NCBI GenBank assembly: GCA_007118975.1
Contig: SKQO01000004.1
Location: forward strand, 1 to 64,000
Origin: Halobacteriales archaeon
Lineage (GTDB): Archaea; Halobacteriota; Halobacteria; Halobacteriales; SKNY01
Direction of reading: 5' to 3'
DNA length: 64,000 bases
In this document: one piece after another, positions 18,357 to 29,573 of the stretch
How the letters are laid out: each line of letters opens with the position of its first letter
Position numbering within the stretch: position 1 is the first letter of the stretch
The notes under the pieces: model-generated
Database searches by the model: none
Seen by the model: only the letters and a program-made list of their open reading frames with translations
Told to the model about the DNA's origin: nothing
Program-made: the position numbers and the translations under genes

Positions 18357-18605
18357 ATGAGCGAACGCGAAGACGCCGCCGACGTGCAAGAACTCGACGT
18401 GACCGTGTGGGTCGGAAAACGGGGCATCGAGGCAGTGACCGATGAGCTCGAAGAGCAGCTCGACAACGAAGCGGCAGTGAAAGTCAAATTTCTCCGCTCT
18501 TCACGGGCGCGAGCGGACACCGAGTCGCTCGCCGAAGAGCTGGCTGCGGCGGTGGGTGGCACGGTCGCCGGTGTACGAGGACATACGGCAGTGATCCGCA
18601 CATGA
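18357..18605 (+). CDS. YhbY/CRM-domain RNA-binding protein
   Basis: DVTVWVGKRGIEAVTDELEEQL...VKVKFLRSSRARADTESLAEELAAAVGGTVAGVRGHTAVIRT. Confidence 0.8.
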   Translation: MSEREDAADVQELDVTVWVGKRGIEAVTDELEEQLDNEAAVKVKFLRSSRARADTESLAEELAAAVGGTVAGVRGHTAVIRT

Positions 18606-19465
18606 CCGAACTCGCACAGTGGACCGAAGGGATGGGAGGAATGGCCGAAAGTGCCATTCTGTTCGTGCTGACATTCCTCGTCCTGTACGCCGTCGGCCGA
18701 GTCGTGGTCATCCCGCTCATCGAACAACTGATCGAACAACGAGGCCTCGACAGGCACGCCAGACAGCCCATCCTGAAACTGTCGAGATTTCTCATCGTCT
18801 TTGTCGCCATCTCGATCGCGTTCGGGCTCGCGGGACTCGGTAACCTGCTGATTGCGTTCGCGGGTGTCGCGGCGGCCGGGACGTTGGCGGTAGGTCTCGC
18901 GATGCAGAACGTGATTCGAAACGTCGTCGCGGGCGTGCTTATTTATGTCGACAAACCGTTCCGGGTGGGAGACTGGATCGAATGGAACGACCACGTCGGG
19001 ACAGTCGAGGACATTCGCCTGCGCACGACACGGGTGCGGACGTTCGACAACGAACGCCTGACCGTGCCGAACGCGGAGCTGACCGACAATGTGGTCAAAA
19101 ACCCGGTGGCGAACGAGCGAATCAGACAGCGCTTCACGGTCGGCGTGGGGTTCGAAGACGATGTCACGGAGGCGATGGGCCACATGGTCGATGTGGCCGA
19201 GGAACACCCAGAGATTCTGGAGGACCCCGAGCCGTCCGTTCGACTCACCGATCTCGGGGATTCGGCCGTGCTGTTGCAGGCGAGATTCTGGATTGCCGAT
19301 CCGACTCGCACCGATTTCATCCGCATCCGGGGGGAATACGGGACAGACGTCAAAGCACGCCTGGAGGCTGCAGGCATCGATATCCCCTTCCCCATCCGCA
19401 CACTCGACGGACAAATCGCTATCGATGGGCTCGAGGACGCCATCGGAGCTAGTGGCAGCGACTGA
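18602..19465 (+). CDS. MscS family mechanosensitive ion channel
   Basis: MQNVIRNVVAGVLIYVDKPFRVGDWIEWNDHVGTVEDIRLRTTRVRTFDNERLTVPNAELTDNVVKN. Confidence 0.95.
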   Translation: MTELAQWTEGMGGMAESAILFVLTFLVLYAVGRVVVIPLIEQLIEQRGLDRHARQPILKLSRFLIVFVAISIAFGLAGLGNLLIAFAGVAAAGTLAVGLAMQNVIRNVVAGVLIYVDKPFRVGDWIEWNDHVGTVEDIRLRTTRVRTFDNERLTVPNAELTDNVVKNPVANERIRQRFTVGVGFEDDVTEAMGHMVDVAEEHPEILEDPEPSVRLTDLGDSAVLLQARFWIADPTRTDFIRIRGEYGTDVKARLEAAGIDIPFPIRTLDGQIAIDGLEDAIGASGSD

Positions 19466-19837
19466 TGGGCCAATATTACGTCACAGGTAAAGAAACCAAG
19501 CGCGCTCCGATAGTGTACCGCGAATACTCTACACCGACAAGTCGTGGGTGGGAATGCGAAGAACAGTCTGACACGAGGAAATCGCCCTGCAAGGAGGAGG
19601 TCGAAGGTGTCGCAGACACAGCATTCACTGGGTATGGGCTGGGTGTCCCACGCACAGCGGGCGGGCAACCGACGCCGTACAACGCGCTGGACGTCAGGCT
19701 CGACTGCGGCTCACGCCCAAGCGGTCAACTGCTCTACCGTGGACCAATCAGTCGACACCCTGAGCCCTCCAAAACAGCGGACTGACGACCCCGATCGGTC
19801 ATTGATCGGCTGGTTTGTTCAAACGGTCCAACTGCCC

Positions 19838-21157
19838 TCACAGTTCCCGGACGCCGATCCCGTGGAAGTCGCTCTCGAGGGGGTCCACATCGTCTGGTTG
19901 CCAAACGCCGTCGTTCAACCCAGGTGCGTTGTCGATTCGCTCCCGGTCTTCGACGGACAGCACCGCAACACCGGGATTTTCGCCGACAGAGACACCGCCT
20001 GCAGACTTCGGATTGAGCCCCCGAAGCGTTGCGAACATGTACTCCCCGTCTGGGGATGCTGCGAGAATGTCCGCTTTGTCGCCGGGATTGCCGGGTGCGT
20101 CATCCCGCGACTCATATGGTGGATCGTATGGCGCGTCGTCGAGCATCGGCGCCGGTCCGATCTCCGGAATCTCGGCCAAAACGTGATCCCGATACGGATC
20201 GATGACTTCTCCGTCATTGCTTACCCGGTTGACCTGCCAGAGTTCCGAGCCGTCCGGCGTCAACCAGATGCCGTGAGCGCCTGCCCCCGAGGAATACCGC
20301 TCCTCGCCGCGCCTTGCGAGTGGTTCGTGTTCCTCCGTACTGAAGGTATACCAAACGGAATCGTCGAACAGCCCACCCCCTCCATTCAGGAAGATCCGGT
20401 CAAGCTCGGGATGGGTGATCGTTCCACAGTTGGTTCGGATCCGATCTGGATCAAACGTTGCCTCCACCTCGTTGTCGTTGACATCGAGGACGAACAGTCC
20501 AGCGCCATCAAAACCCGGCCCGAGCGTCACGTACGCGTACTGTCCGTCCGTGGTATAGTCGTGGCAGACGGGCGTGTAGCTGGGATAACCCTCGGTGCCG
20601 TCGAGCAGATCTGCGACCTCGATCGATGTCTCCACGGAGAATGCCTCGTTCTCCAAATCGGCGTTGACGACGTGAATCTGGTCGTTCGCCATGTCGTCGA
20701 TGTGGATCGTGCTATCGTCGGGCGTGATCCCCGCGAAGTGGGCAGTCCCGACGTCCTGATCGACGTCTCCTCCTTCCTCGATGGTCGCGACTACCTCCCG
20801 GTCGTCGGCACGGACCACCGACACGGCCGACCCAGCAGTAGACGCGATGAACGCGTACTCGCCGTCCGAACTAAATACGATCATGTGGGGAACATCCGGC
20901 AGGTCTTCGATCATATCCCGGTTACGGAATCGGCGCCCGTTGAATTCTCCGAGGATATGCGCCGTGTTTGTTCCCTGATCGAGCGCCCAGACCTCGTACG
21001 CATCCCGCCGTCCCAGGAACGATAGGTCCTCCCGCTGCGCGGTTGCGGTCCCACTCGTCGCACCGGCCGCGACGAGCCCCCCACTCGCCGCCATTACCTT
21101 ACGTCGCGTCGTGCGAAACATGACATTGACACCGATGGATTGGAACGCGAATAGCAA
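19838..21157 (-). CDS. exported YVTN-type beta-propeller protein
   Basis: TTRRKVMAASGGLVAAGATSGTATAQ Tat-like signal; propeller repeats (PHMIVFSSDGEYAFIAS; SVVRADDREVVATI); probable ATG in the early ORF (MFRTTRRK). Confidence 0.8.
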   Translation of the reverse strand: MLFAFQSIGVNVMFRTTRRKVMAASGGLVAAGATSGTATAQREDLSFLGRRDAYEVWALDQGTNTAHILGEFNGRRFRNRDMIEDLPDVPHMIVFSSDGEYAFIASTAGSAVSVVRADDREVVATIEEGGDVDQDVGTAHFAGITPDDSTIHIDDMANDQIHVVNADLENEAFSVETSIEVADLLDGTEGYPSYTPVCHDYTTDGQYAYVTLGPGFDGAGLFVLDVNDNEVEATFDPDRIRTNCGTITHPELDRIFLNGGGGLFDDSVWYTFSTEEHEPLARRGEERYSSGAGAHGIWLTPDGSELWQVNRVSNDGEVIDPYRDHVLAEIPEIGPAPMLDDAPYDPPYESRDDAPGNPGDKADILAASPDGEYMFATLRGLNPKSAGGVSVGENPGVAVLSVEDRERIDNAPGLNDGVWQPDDVDPLESDFHGIGVREL

Positions 21158-21359
21158 TACTACAGCGGGTGAACTTGCCGATATCTAGGATTTCGAAAAT
21201 TTGGTGCGCCCCTGCGCTCAGTTGGTATTGGTCATCGACGTCACGATGACTCCAGCGTGAGTTCCCCGCGATACTCGTCAAAACCGGTGGCTCTCCGTTC
21301 AAAACTCGGTAAGATATAGACGGACATCCGGCGTTGCCCGGCGTTCGGATCCGGATCGA

Positions 21360-21626
21360 CCCAGTCACCTCCTCCACCCCGCGACCCTGCGAGCGATAGC
21401 TGTCCGACGATCCGCTGCTCGCTTCCGCGCCTGGCGGATTGTCGCCGGCTAACCGCGGCTACACGTCCCTGCGGACGCTCACCGCGGACCGCTAGCCCCG
21501 CAGGACGAGGCTTCCATGTTGGCTTCCGGGGTCCGGATCCGTCTGTCCGGACGCCATCGGGATTCGGTCCCCGCTAAAGACCATACCACGGGTTACAAGC
21601 AGGGCCTAGCTGCCCGACCTAGTCCA
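21360..21626 (-). ncRNA. ffs: SRP RNA (7S RNA); ends approximate
   Basis: Minus strand carries helix-8 signature GCCAGGCGCGGAAGCGAGCAGCGG (21412-21435), upstream GTTAGCCGGCGACAATCC, terminal GGCCCTGC/GCAGGGTC pairing and TATA-like CTTAAAG ~25 nt before the 5' end. Confidence 0.88.
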
Positions 21627-21700
21627 AGTGGAATTTCGGTCCGCGGCTTTAAGGTGATTTCGACTGCGCGCACGTCGCAACGCAAGGCCCACATAGATCG

Positions 21701-22018
21701 ATGGGTAACCGGTTGCGCATGGGTCTCGGATCAACTGCGCAGAAATTACAGGCGATGGCCGAACGAGCAGAGCAACTGTACGCGCAGGTAATGGAGCTTC
21801 GCGATCAGATCGCGGATTTGCGGGAGACGGTGGAAGATACGGGGAGAGACGTCGACGAACTCATGCTCCGGAGCGAAAAACAATGGGCGCTCCTTCAGGC
21901 GATTGCGGACGAACAAGGCATCGATGTCGACAGCGTACTCACCGAAGCGGCTATCGAGGAAATCGAGCCGCCAGCCGGGGAAGCGACATCCGAAGCGGAA
22001 GAAGAAGGGGACGCCTGA
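21701..22018 (+). CDS. DUF5798 family coiled-coil protein (start may be ATG at 21719)
   Basis: MGLGSTAQKLQAMAERAEQLYAQVMELRDQIADLRETVEDT...LLQAIADEQGIDVD. Confidence 0.75.
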   Translation: MGNRLRMGLGSTAQKLQAMAERAEQLYAQVMELRDQIADLRETVEDTGRDVDELMLRSEKQWALLQAIADEQGIDVDSVLTEAAIEEIEPPAGEATSEAEEEGDA

Positions 22019-22075
22019 TCGGATCGAGCCGCCCCGTCATGGGGAAGCCTCGGGTGAGCGCACACTGGACGGGCT

Positions 22076-22912
22076 TCAAATCAATAACTCGATGCGGCCG
22101 ACGACGAAGGCGACGACGGCAACGAACATGCCGAGCTTGATCAATCGCTGGCCCGCACCCGGGTCTCGGAAACTCCGGACAACGCCGAAAAGCATCGAGA
22201 GGATCGCGGGGGCCACGGCGACCAGATACCAGATGCCGAAGATCCCGAGCACGTACGGAAGCGGGCTGGCGACCGTCGCAGCGATCAGACACCCGGCCGC
22301 AACGGTCAGCGCCCACCGCTCACCGACGGCGATCGGCAGCGTGTGAAGCCCTTCCATCCTGTCGCCGGTGACGTCCTCGACATCCTTGATGATCTCCCGG
22401 CCCAGCGTCGCGAGCGTCGCAAGCAGGAACAGCACGCCCGTGGCCTCGATCCCGCCCACCGCCGCCCCGCCAAACAGGAACGTGCTCCCGACCAGGAAGG
22501 CGACGACCGAGTTCCCGACGCCGGGGAGCCCTTTGAAGACGCTCGTGTACGTGATAAGCGCGAGGAGATTGATAATCGCAATCGCGATCGCGGCAACCGG
22601 TAGCGCCAACGCGAGAAGCACCGCGGCGAGCATGAACAGGCCAGATTGCCACAGTGCCCACCGCGGTGAGATGGCGCCCCGGGGCAGCGGCCGATCGGGA
22701 ACGTTGACGGCGTCGATATCCCGGTCGATGTAATCGTTGACACCGTTCCCCGCCCCCGTGGCAAGGATCGTCGCAACGACGGCGATCCAGGCGTGGACCG
22801 TCAGGTGGCCGCCACCGACGAATGCGCCAATAAACGTGAGAACGCCGGCCGCCACCGCGTTCACCGGCCGGGTAAGTTCGATGGCACCTCCGACACGCTG
22901 TCGGACCGTCAT
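22076..22912 (-). CDS. UbiA-family prenyltransferase, probable digeranylgeranylglyceryl phosphate synthase
   Basis: NGVNDYIDRDIDAVNVPDRPLPRGAISPRWAL; GREIIKDVEDVTGDRMEGLHTLPI. Confidence 0.9.
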   Translation of the reverse strand: MTVRQRVGGAIELTRPVNAVAAGVLTFIGAFVGGGHLTVHAWIAVVATILATGAGNGVNDYIDRDIDAVNVPDRPLPRGAISPRWALWQSGLFMLAAVLLALALPVAAIAIAIINLLALITYTSVFKGLPGVGNSVVAFLVGSTFLFGGAAVGGIEATGVLFLLATLATLGREIIKDVEDVTGDRMEGLHTLPIAVGERWALTVAAGCLIAATVASPLPYVLGIFGIWYLVAVAPAILSMLFGVVRSFRDPGAGQRLIKLGMFVAVVAFVVGRIELLI

Positions 22913-23011
22913 TGCACGACGGTGTCCGAATTAACGTAAAGACCTGCCTATTCAGTCCCGTGAGACGCTCGGGCAGCAACCTACAAAACGGTCGCAACTA
23001 AAGGATCGACC

Positions 23012-24271
23012 ATGTCGGAGGACGGGCAGCTCCCGGGGAAAACTGCTCCCGAGCAGACGCGCATTGTCCTCCACGTCGACAATGACTGTTTTTATGCTGC
23101 TTGCGAGCGGTTACGGGACGAGACACTGGTCGGCGAGCCCGTGGTCGTCGGGATGGGATACGATCGTGAGTCCGTCTCGGGCGCGGTGGCGACCGCCAGT
23201 TACGAGGCGAGAGCCCACGGCATCCAGAGTGCGCAACCGATCTCCGAAGCGATCGAGCGGCTCCCCCCGCGCCACCAGGTCGACGAGGAGTACGATGGAC
23301 AAACCGGTCTCTATCGCCCGGTCGACATGGGGTACTACGAGGGAATCAGCGGCGCCGTTCACGAGATTCTGGCGTCGTACGCCGAGACGTTCCGTGTTGT
23401 CAGCATCGACGAGGCGTACTTGGATTGTACCACCAGCACGACCTGGGAAGAGGCGAAGCGGTTCGGCGAACGGATCAAGGAACGAATCGCCACGGACGTG
23501 GGCGTCCCCACCAGCGTGGGGATCGCACCGAACATGAGCGTCGCCAAGATTGCAAGCGACCATGACAAACCGGACGGACTGGTTGTTGTCCCACCGGACG
23601 AGATGGCCGCCTTTCTCGCGCCGTTACCGATCGAGGACATGCATGGCGTTGGCCCGGTGACGGCGGAGGCGCTGAAGGCGGAGGGTCTCGAGACGGTGGG
23701 CGACATCGCCACGACCGATCCCGGGACGCTGTCGGCAAGGTTCGGGAAACGAGGCGCGGAACTGCACCGACGCGCTCGTGGCATCGACGAGCGCCCGGTC
23801 AGGCCCCGCGGTGACCCGAAAAGCCTTTCGCGAGAATCATCGTTCGGTGAGCCCGTCGACGAGCACGAGACAGCACGAGGCAAGATAGAGGAACTGGCCG
23901 CGGCCGTCGCAGAGCGGAGCCGTCGCGAGGGTGCCACGTACAGAACCATCGGCATCAAAGTCGTCGAGCCGCCGTTCGACGTGAACACCCGCGAGCGTTC
24001 ACTCCCGGGACCCGTGGACGACCCGGATCTGGTGCGTGAGATTGCCCTGAACCTGCTTTCCGAATTTCGCGGACACGCGATCAGAAAGGTCGGCGTCCGG
24101 GTGTCGAACCTCGAGTTCCCTGACGGCGAACAGCCGGCACTCGAAAGTTGGAAACAAGAAGATCGACCGGATCGTCCAGAAACCACACAAGTCCCGATCC
24201 TGGAACGGCGGGGACAGACGAGACTGCGGGCGTTTCTCTCGCGTTCTGAAAACGATCGATCGGGCGATTAA
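23012..24271 (+). CDS. dinB: DNA polymerase IV (Y-family)
   Basis: [45 protein letters not shown]. Confidence 0.95.
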   Translation: MSEDGQLPGKTAPEQTRIVLHVDNDCFYAACERLRDETLVGEPVVVGMGYDRESVSGAVATASYEARAHGIQSAQPISEAIERLPPRHQVDEEYDGQTGLYRPVDMGYYEGISGAVHEILASYAETFRVVSIDEAYLDCTTSTTWEEAKRFGERIKERIATDVGVPTSVGIAPNMSVAKIASDHDKPDGLVVVPPDEMAAFLAPLPIEDMHGVGPVTAEALKAEGLETVGDIATTDPGTLSARFGKRGAELHRRARGIDERPVRPRGDPKSLSRESSFGEPVDEHETARGKIEELAAAVAERSRREGATYRTIGIKVVEPPFDVNTRERSLPGPVDDPDLVREIALNLLSEFRGHAIRKVGVRVSNLEFPDGEQPALESWKQEDRPDRPETTQVPILERRGQTRLRAFLSRSENDRSGD

Positions 24272-24912
24272 AACGACACGAGATCACGGAGCACGGCCGC
24301 CGGGTCATCCGCCTTAGCCACTCCGCTGGCCAACAACACTCCCTCCGCACCCAGTTCGCGGGCAGCGGCCACGTCCTCGCCGTCGCTGATGCCCGCGCCA
24401 CATAGTACCGGGACGTCCGGGTCCACCCCGGCTGCCGCCGCCACCGCATCCGTCACGATTTCTGGGTCTGCCTGACTCACCGGGATACCCGACCCGATGA
24501 GTTCCGGTGGTTCGACGGCGACCGCATCGGGGCCCAGCGCAGTGACGGCCACGATCTGCGACGGCGTATTGGCACAGACCAGGCTCTCGAGTCCCGCTTG
24601 TCGGGCGGTGTCGATCGCGCGGTCGATCTCGTCCAGCGTCAACCGACATTCGGAGTGATTGAGCAGAGTGCCAGTGGCCCCGGCATTGACTACCGCTGTA
24701 GCGAGAGTGCTCCCGGTGTGACTCCCTGGCTCGACACCACTCACGTGCTGTCCCCACGTCTCCACCCCAGTCTCGGCAACGGCAGCAAGCGCGGGAGATT
24801 GCGGTGCGATGGCGATTCGGGCGTCGGTGGTCCCGCCCTCGACACTCGCGGCGGCTTCCGCTATTTCGACCGGATCAACGCTATACGCCTTCAGATTCAC
24901 GAGAATGAACAT
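24268..24912 (-). CDS. tpiA: triosephosphate isomerase
   Basis: [76 protein letters not shown]. Confidence 0.95.
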   Translation of the reverse strand: MFILVNLKAYSVDPVEIAEAAASVEGGTTDARIAIAPQSPALAAVAETGVETWGQHVSGVEPGSHTGSTLATAVVNAGATGTLLNHSECRLTLDEIDRAIDTARQAGLESLVCANTPSQIVAVTALGPDAVAVEPPELIGSGIPVSQADPEIVTDAVAAAAGVDPDVPVLCGAGISDGEDVAAARELGAEGVLLASGVAKADDPAAVLRDLVSF

Positions 24913-24958
24913 GCATCGGGTCCCCTTGCGAGGCGCAAATAGATTTCGACGGGTCGCT

Positions 24959-25486
24959 TCACTCCTTGCGCTGGACGACGTCACCGAGGGTCATCGAACC
25001 GGGCGAGATATCGCCCTCCCACTCGTCGTCATCTCCCCCCAGGCCTTCCGTGAGCGAGATCTCCAGATGCCCTTCGAGTTTCGCCTGAATCGCGTCGGTC
25101 GGTTGCATGTCGCCCCGTTCGAGCTTCCGGATAAGGCTCGCTTTCTCGTTTAATTCGCCCGCGAGGTCCTCCTGACTGAGACCACGCTCCTCCCGAGCCT
25201 CCCGGATGCGCTCCGGATAATCGGACGCGAGCGTCTCCATCTCGTCGAACAGATCGGCCCGCCGCCCGCCGCCACTCCCCCCAGTAGTGGACGAGGGGCT
25301 CGTGCTCTGTGCGTCGTTGGTCCCAGTGCTCCCCGTGGAATACTTCGTGCTGGTGTCGGTCGCGTCCTCGCGTTTGACCTCCGTCCCGAAATTCACACAG
25401 GAATCGCAGACCTGGAGTTCGGCCCCCTCGATCTTGGCAGTCTTCGGTGCGGCCGTCTCCGCTCCACACATCTCACACTGGACCAT
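24959..25486 (-). CDS. multiprotein bridging factor aMBF1
   Basis: [34 protein letters not shown] zinc ribbon plus [42 protein letters not shown]. Confidence 0.92.
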   Translation of the reverse strand: MVQCEMCGAETAAPKTAKIEGAELQVCDSCVNFGTEVKREDATDTSTKYSTGSTGTNDAQSTSPSSTTGGSGGGRRADLFDEMETLASDYPERIREAREERGLSQEDLAGELNEKASLIRKLERGDMQPTDAIQAKLEGHLEISLTEGLGGDDDEWEGDISPGSMTLGDVVQRKE

Positions 25487-25539
25487 GTGAGGGAATTTGC
25501 CGTGCGGTACAATAAAACGTGTGGCGCGAACCAGCAGCC

Positions 25540-26148
25540 TTACGAAAGGGCTCGCGTCGCGAGCACGAATCGTTGGAAGGCGGTGGCGTGTCCGACAACC
25601 GCCAATACCAGCAACAGCCAGCCCACGAGCGTCAGTCCAGCGACCGGGTCCGGAACGATGACCATGCTCGCGGTGATTACCGCGATAAGCGCTAGCCGAT
25701 CCGCCCGTCCGAGCAGCCCTCCGTAGACGCGATCCATACCGACTGCGATCGCCTGAGTCCCGAGATAGGATGTCATCAGGACGCCAGTAACGGCCAGAAA
25801 TCCGAGCGCATATTGCTCGACACCCGCTGCGATACCCCCCACAATCAGGATATCTGCATACCGATCGAAGACGTGATCGATCAGATCGCCCTGCGATGAT
25901 GCGACGTCCTGGCGCCGTGCGAGCGCCCCGTCGACCAGATCTAACGAGCCATTCAGAAACACCAGCACGGCCCCGACGGCAAACCACCCCGTGACTCGGC
26001 CCCCCAGGTAGAAGGCAATCCCCGCGGCCCCGGCGACTACGAGCGCCAACAGGCTGACGGCATTTGGCGACATTCCCAGTCGATCTGCCACCGTCGCCGT
26101 CGGTTCGATCACCCGGTCGGCCATGGGCCGAAGTCGATCCAGCGTCAT
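25540..26148 (-). CDS. CDP-alcohol phosphatidyltransferase family (archaetidylinositol-phosphate-synthase-like)
   Basis: DLVDGALARRQDVASSQGDLIDHVFDRYAD matches D-G-x2-A-R-x8-G-x3-D-x3-D motif. Confidence 0.9.
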   Translation of the reverse strand: MTLDRLRPMADRVIEPTATVADRLGMSPNAVSLLALVVAGAAGIAFYLGGRVTGWFAVGAVLVFLNGSLDLVDGALARRQDVASSQGDLIDHVFDRYADILIVGGIAAGVEQYALGFLAVTGVLMTSYLGTQAIAVGMDRVYGGLLGRADRLALIAVITASMVIVPDPVAGLTLVGWLLLVLAVVGHATAFQRFVLATRALS

Positions 26149-26663
26149 TGGGACACATCACCGTTCGTTCGGTCGGCAACGGTCAGCAACTCGCCCGCGA
26201 TGGCAGCTGCGACAGCATCTGCCGCCTCCGCAACAGATCGTTCTGTCGTATCAATCTCGACGACGTGCTCGGGACCCAGCCCTTCGACGGCCTCGACGAG
26301 AATCACATCAAGTCGCTCGCTTTCGACGTTCTCTTCGATCGAGGCAGTCGCGGTCCCTTCCTCGTAGCGATCCTCGAGCCGTCTTCGGAGCTGCTCGGGT
26401 GCACACCGCAACACGATGGCGAGGTCCACGGGCATTCGGTGAGCGAGGTGCGACTCGATCAGGGCGTCATCGGAGAGATCGCTCGCCCAGGCGCGGATCG
26501 CATCAAGATCCGCGATCGCCGTCTCGCGTTCGTCGTCCCAGCCGCTGGTGAACCCCTCGGCCTCGATCACGTCGGTAAGGTGATACACCATCATATCAAG
26601 TGCAAGCGACCTCGCAATGGACGTCTTTCCCGTTCCCGGTGTCCCCGTGAGCGCCACCCTCAC
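26145..26663 (-). CDS. adenylate kinase family protein (AK6/Fap7-like)
   Basis: MRVALTGTPGTGKTSIARSL; DLAIVLRCAPEQLRRRLEDR. Confidence 0.88.
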   Translation of the reverse strand: MRVALTGTPGTGKTSIARSLALDMMVYHLTDVIEAEGFTSGWDDERETAIADLDAIRAWASDLSDDALIESHLAHRMPVDLAIVLRCAPEQLRRRLEDRYEEGTATASIEENVESERLDVILVEAVEGLGPEHVVEIDTTERSVAEAADAVAAAIAGELLTVADRTNGDVSQ

Positions 26664-27745
26664 CGGTTGGCCACCTCCGCCGCCACTTCGTCGAGCGCCG
26701 TCGCGACTCCACGCGTCGCTTCCTGCCTGCCAATAGTAATCCGAATACAGGACGGCAAACCGAAACTAGTACAATCGCGGACGATGTACCCGCGCGGAAT
26801 CAATTGCGCTGCCACCCTCGACGCGTCGCCGACATCGACGAGTACAAAGTTCCCCTCGGAGGGCCATGTGTGGACGGATAATTCCTCCCCGAGGTACGTT
26901 CGACCCCATCGTGCCAGGTCGATTCCACGTTCGAGGTGCTCGCTTGCTCCGAGCGCCGCAACCCCCGCCCGGCACGCCAACTCATTGACCGCAAACGGCG
27001 TGTTGACCCGGATGTAGGCATCCCCCCACGCTTCCGGGACGAGGGCGTACCCGAGCCGCAGCCCGGCGAGGCCGTATGCCTTGGAAAAGCTCCGCAGCAC
27101 GGCGATATCGTCACGCCCATCGAGTAACTCGCGGGCTCCTCCGGTATCCGCGAACTCGCCGTAGGCCTCGTCGACGACCACGAGCGTCTCCTCGTCGGTC
27201 TGCTCGGCCAGCATTTCGAGCTCATCGAGCGCCATAGTTCGTCCGGTGGGATTGTGGGGACTCGTGACGTATACGATGCGATGACCGTCGTAGTCGCCGA
27301 GAACCCCCGGCGCAGTCATCTCGAAACCGGTCGACTGGGATAGCTCGTACGTGTCGACGTCTCCGTGGTGGAATCGCGCACTCATCCCGTAGTATGCAAA
27401 CCCCGGTCGCGGGACGAGCACGCGATCACCCGGCTCCAGGACGGCCCGCGAGAGATAATCCAGTGCACCGTCACCACCGCTCGCGACCCACACCTGCGAG
27501 CGATCGAGGTTCCAATGGTCCGCGAGCGCGTCCGTCAGTTCCAGGTGTGACGCCTTCGGGTACCGGTGGACGCTATCAACGTGCGAAGCGATCGCGTCGA
27601 TCGCCGCGTCGCTCGGCCCAAGGGGGTTCTCGTTCGACGAGAGCGTCACGAGATCGGCAGGGTCCATGCCGTGCGCCGCCGCTACCTCCTCGACACCCCG
27701 TCCCGGAACGTATTCCTGGTGGGACGAGAGGTCCCGCGGTTGCAT
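26660..27745 (-). CDS. hisC: histidinol-phosphate aminotransferase
   Basis: MQPRDLSSHQEYVPGRGVEEVAAAHG; LSSNENPLGPS; VVDEAYGEFAD; VLRSFSKAYGLAGLRLGY. Confidence 0.92.
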   Translation of the reverse strand: MQPRDLSSHQEYVPGRGVEEVAAAHGMDPADLVTLSSNENPLGPSDAAIDAIASHVDSVHRYPKASHLELTDALADHWNLDRSQVWVASGGDGALDYLSRAVLEPGDRVLVPRPGFAYYGMSARFHHGDVDTYELSQSTGFEMTAPGVLGDYDGHRIVYVTSPHNPTGRTMALDELEMLAEQTDEETLVVVDEAYGEFADTGGARELLDGRDDIAVLRSFSKAYGLAGLRLGYALVPEAWGDAYIRVNTPFAVNELACRAGVAALGASEHLERGIDLARWGRTYLGEELSVHTWPSEGNFVLVDVGDASRVAAQLIPRGYIVRDCTSFGLPSCIRITIGRQEATRGVATALDEVAAEVANR

Positions 27746-27847
27746 GCGTGAGAGGACCGTCGGAATACCCTTAAGGCTGCGTATCTCCCGGTCTTTGAGG
27801 AAACTGGCAGGATTTTTGCGGCCGCCCTCCGTACCGTTCGACCGCAT

Positions 27848-28570
27848 ATGGAACTGACATGGCACGGCCACTCGACGTGGCAAGTCGTCGTAGACGAGAC
27901 ACGACTGTTGATCGACCCGTTTTTCGACAATCCCAAGACGTCGATACGCCCGGAGGACGTCCCGTCGCCGGATTATCTCCTCCTCACACACGGTCATGCC
28001 GACCACATCGCGGACGCCGGCTCGTTCGCCGAATCAACCGTGGTCTGTGGCACCCCCGAAATTGTCGGGTACGTCGGCGAGGAACACACCCCGCAGGAAA
28101 CTATCGGGATGAATATCGGCGGCACGGTCGAGTGTGGAGACGCCTACGTCACGATGGTCCAGGCGTATCACACGAACGGGATAAACACCGAATACGGGAT
28201 GGATGCCGGCATCCCGGCCGGATACGTGATCAGTGATACGGTGCCGACACAGGTGGCAGATGAGGAAAGCGTGACGTTCTATCACGCGGGAGACACGGCA
28301 CTGATGAGCGAGATGCGAGACGTGATCGGGCCGTACCTCGAACCCGACGCCGCTGCGCTCCCGATCGGTGATCACTTCACCATGGGCCCATGGCAGGCGG
28401 CGATCGCGGTTGACTGGCTCGACGTCGACATCGCGTACCCCCAACACTACGATACCTTCCCGCCGATCGAGCAGGATCCGAATGACTTCGCCCGCGAAGT
28501 AGCAGCGACCGGAAGCGATGCAACCGTAGAAATTCTCGACGCCGACGAGCCTGTCGCCCTCGACCCGTAG
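27848..28570 (+). CDS. metallo-beta-lactamase-fold metal-dependent hydrolase (UPF0173-like)
   Basis: [53 protein letters not shown]. Confidence 0.92.
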   Translation: MELTWHGHSTWQVVVDETRLLIDPFFDNPKTSIRPEDVPSPDYLLLTHGHADHIADAGSFAESTVVCGTPEIVGYVGEEHTPQETIGMNIGGTVECGDAYVTMVQAYHTNGINTEYGMDAGIPAGYVISDTVPTQVADEESVTFYHAGDTALMSEMRDVIGPYLEPDAAALPIGDHFTMGPWQAAIAVDWLDVDIAYPQHYDTFPPIEQDPNDFAREVAATGSDATVEILDADEPVALDP

Positions 28571-28627
28571 CAAACCCGACGCAGGAACGCCACCCTTTAC
28601 AGTGGCAGGCAGAGTGGGTTCGCACAC

Positions 28628-29020
28628 ATGCCCAAGGAAGTTACAACCGTCAGTGAGGAAGGCTTCGCGTCGACGAGCACCGTGCGGGACTTCGAGATTC
28701 ACCTCGACGCGACCGGTGAGGCGGCAGCCGACACCTTGGAGAGTCTCCTCGCAAGTTATGCCGCCTGTTACGTCCCGGCGCTGCGCGTCGGTGGCGAGCA
28801 GCGAGGTGTCGACGAACTCGGCGAGATCGAGATCTCGGTGACGGGTACGCTGAACAATGACGACAAACTCGATTCGATCAGTTTCGACGCGACTGTGGAA
28901 GCCGACCTCGACGAGGAGACGGCGAACGCGATTATCGACCGGGCAAACGCATTATGTAAAGTTCATGATGCAATGAAACCATCCCTGCACGCAGACGTAA
29001 CGCTGCACGGTGGTGCCTGA
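28628..29020 (+). CDS. OsmC family protein
   Basis: Pattern ESLLASYAACYVPALRVGGEQRGVDELGEIEISVTG. Confidence 0.85.
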   Translation: MPKEVTTVSEEGFASTSTVRDFEIHLDATGEAAADTLESLLASYAACYVPALRVGGEQRGVDELGEIEISVTGTLNNDDKLDSISFDATVEADLDEETANAIIDRANALCKVHDAMKPSLHADVTLHGGA

Positions 29021-29036
29021 CGGACGGAACCATCAC

Positions 29037-29483
29037 ATGTCCTCGTCAGGATCGGATCGCCGCCAACCGTGGGAGGATCACATCATCGCAGAGCGGATGG
29101 AAGTCGATCGGGAGTTCGCGGATCGTGTGGCTGCAGCGGGGCTATCGAATCAGAGCTGGGAACTGGTCATGACGGCTATCGACCTCGAAATCGTTGACCC
29201 CGAACGGCCCTCGGAGGCGACCCTCGTTGCGAAAACGCAGAATCTCGGGAGTGTGCTCCCGACGATCGCCTCGATAGAATCCCAGGGGCGCGCGGGAGCT
29301 CAATCCAACGGCGGCATTCTCGATACAATCATGTCGTTGTTCTCTGGCGGCGGAAGCGGTGATGCAAAACGTCGGGAAGTGACCGAACAACTCGCCAGCG
29401 AGTACACCGACCAGTTGCAGCGACGGCTCAAGGACGCCGGCAAATGGGAAACCGTTTGCAAGATGAGTGCGGGCGGCGACTGA
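29037..29483 (+). CDS. DUF5799 family protein
   Basis: Haloarchaeal conserved protein pattern (ERMEVDREFADRVAAAGLSNQSWELVMTAIDLEI). Confidence 0.65.
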   Translation: MSSSGSDRRQPWEDHIIAERMEVDREFADRVAAAGLSNQSWELVMTAIDLEIVDPERPSEATLVAKTQNLGSVLPTIASIESQGRAGAQSNGGILDTIMSLFSGGGSGDAKRREVTEQLASEYTDQLQRRLKDAGKWETVCKMSAGGD

Positions 29484-29573
29484 GGTACGAATGATACGAG
29501 GCGACAGGTCACGATCGGGGTGAAGACACCGTCCAAGGACAGAGCTTTGGGGATCGACAGCTTCGGCGCCCGT

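Noticed and set aside
19544-21025. 493-aa plus-strand ORF overlapping the exported beta-propeller gene
   Set aside because: Antisense shadow ORF of a high-GC gene; the minus-strand product has a Tat signal and propeller repeats, while this one has no coherent domain
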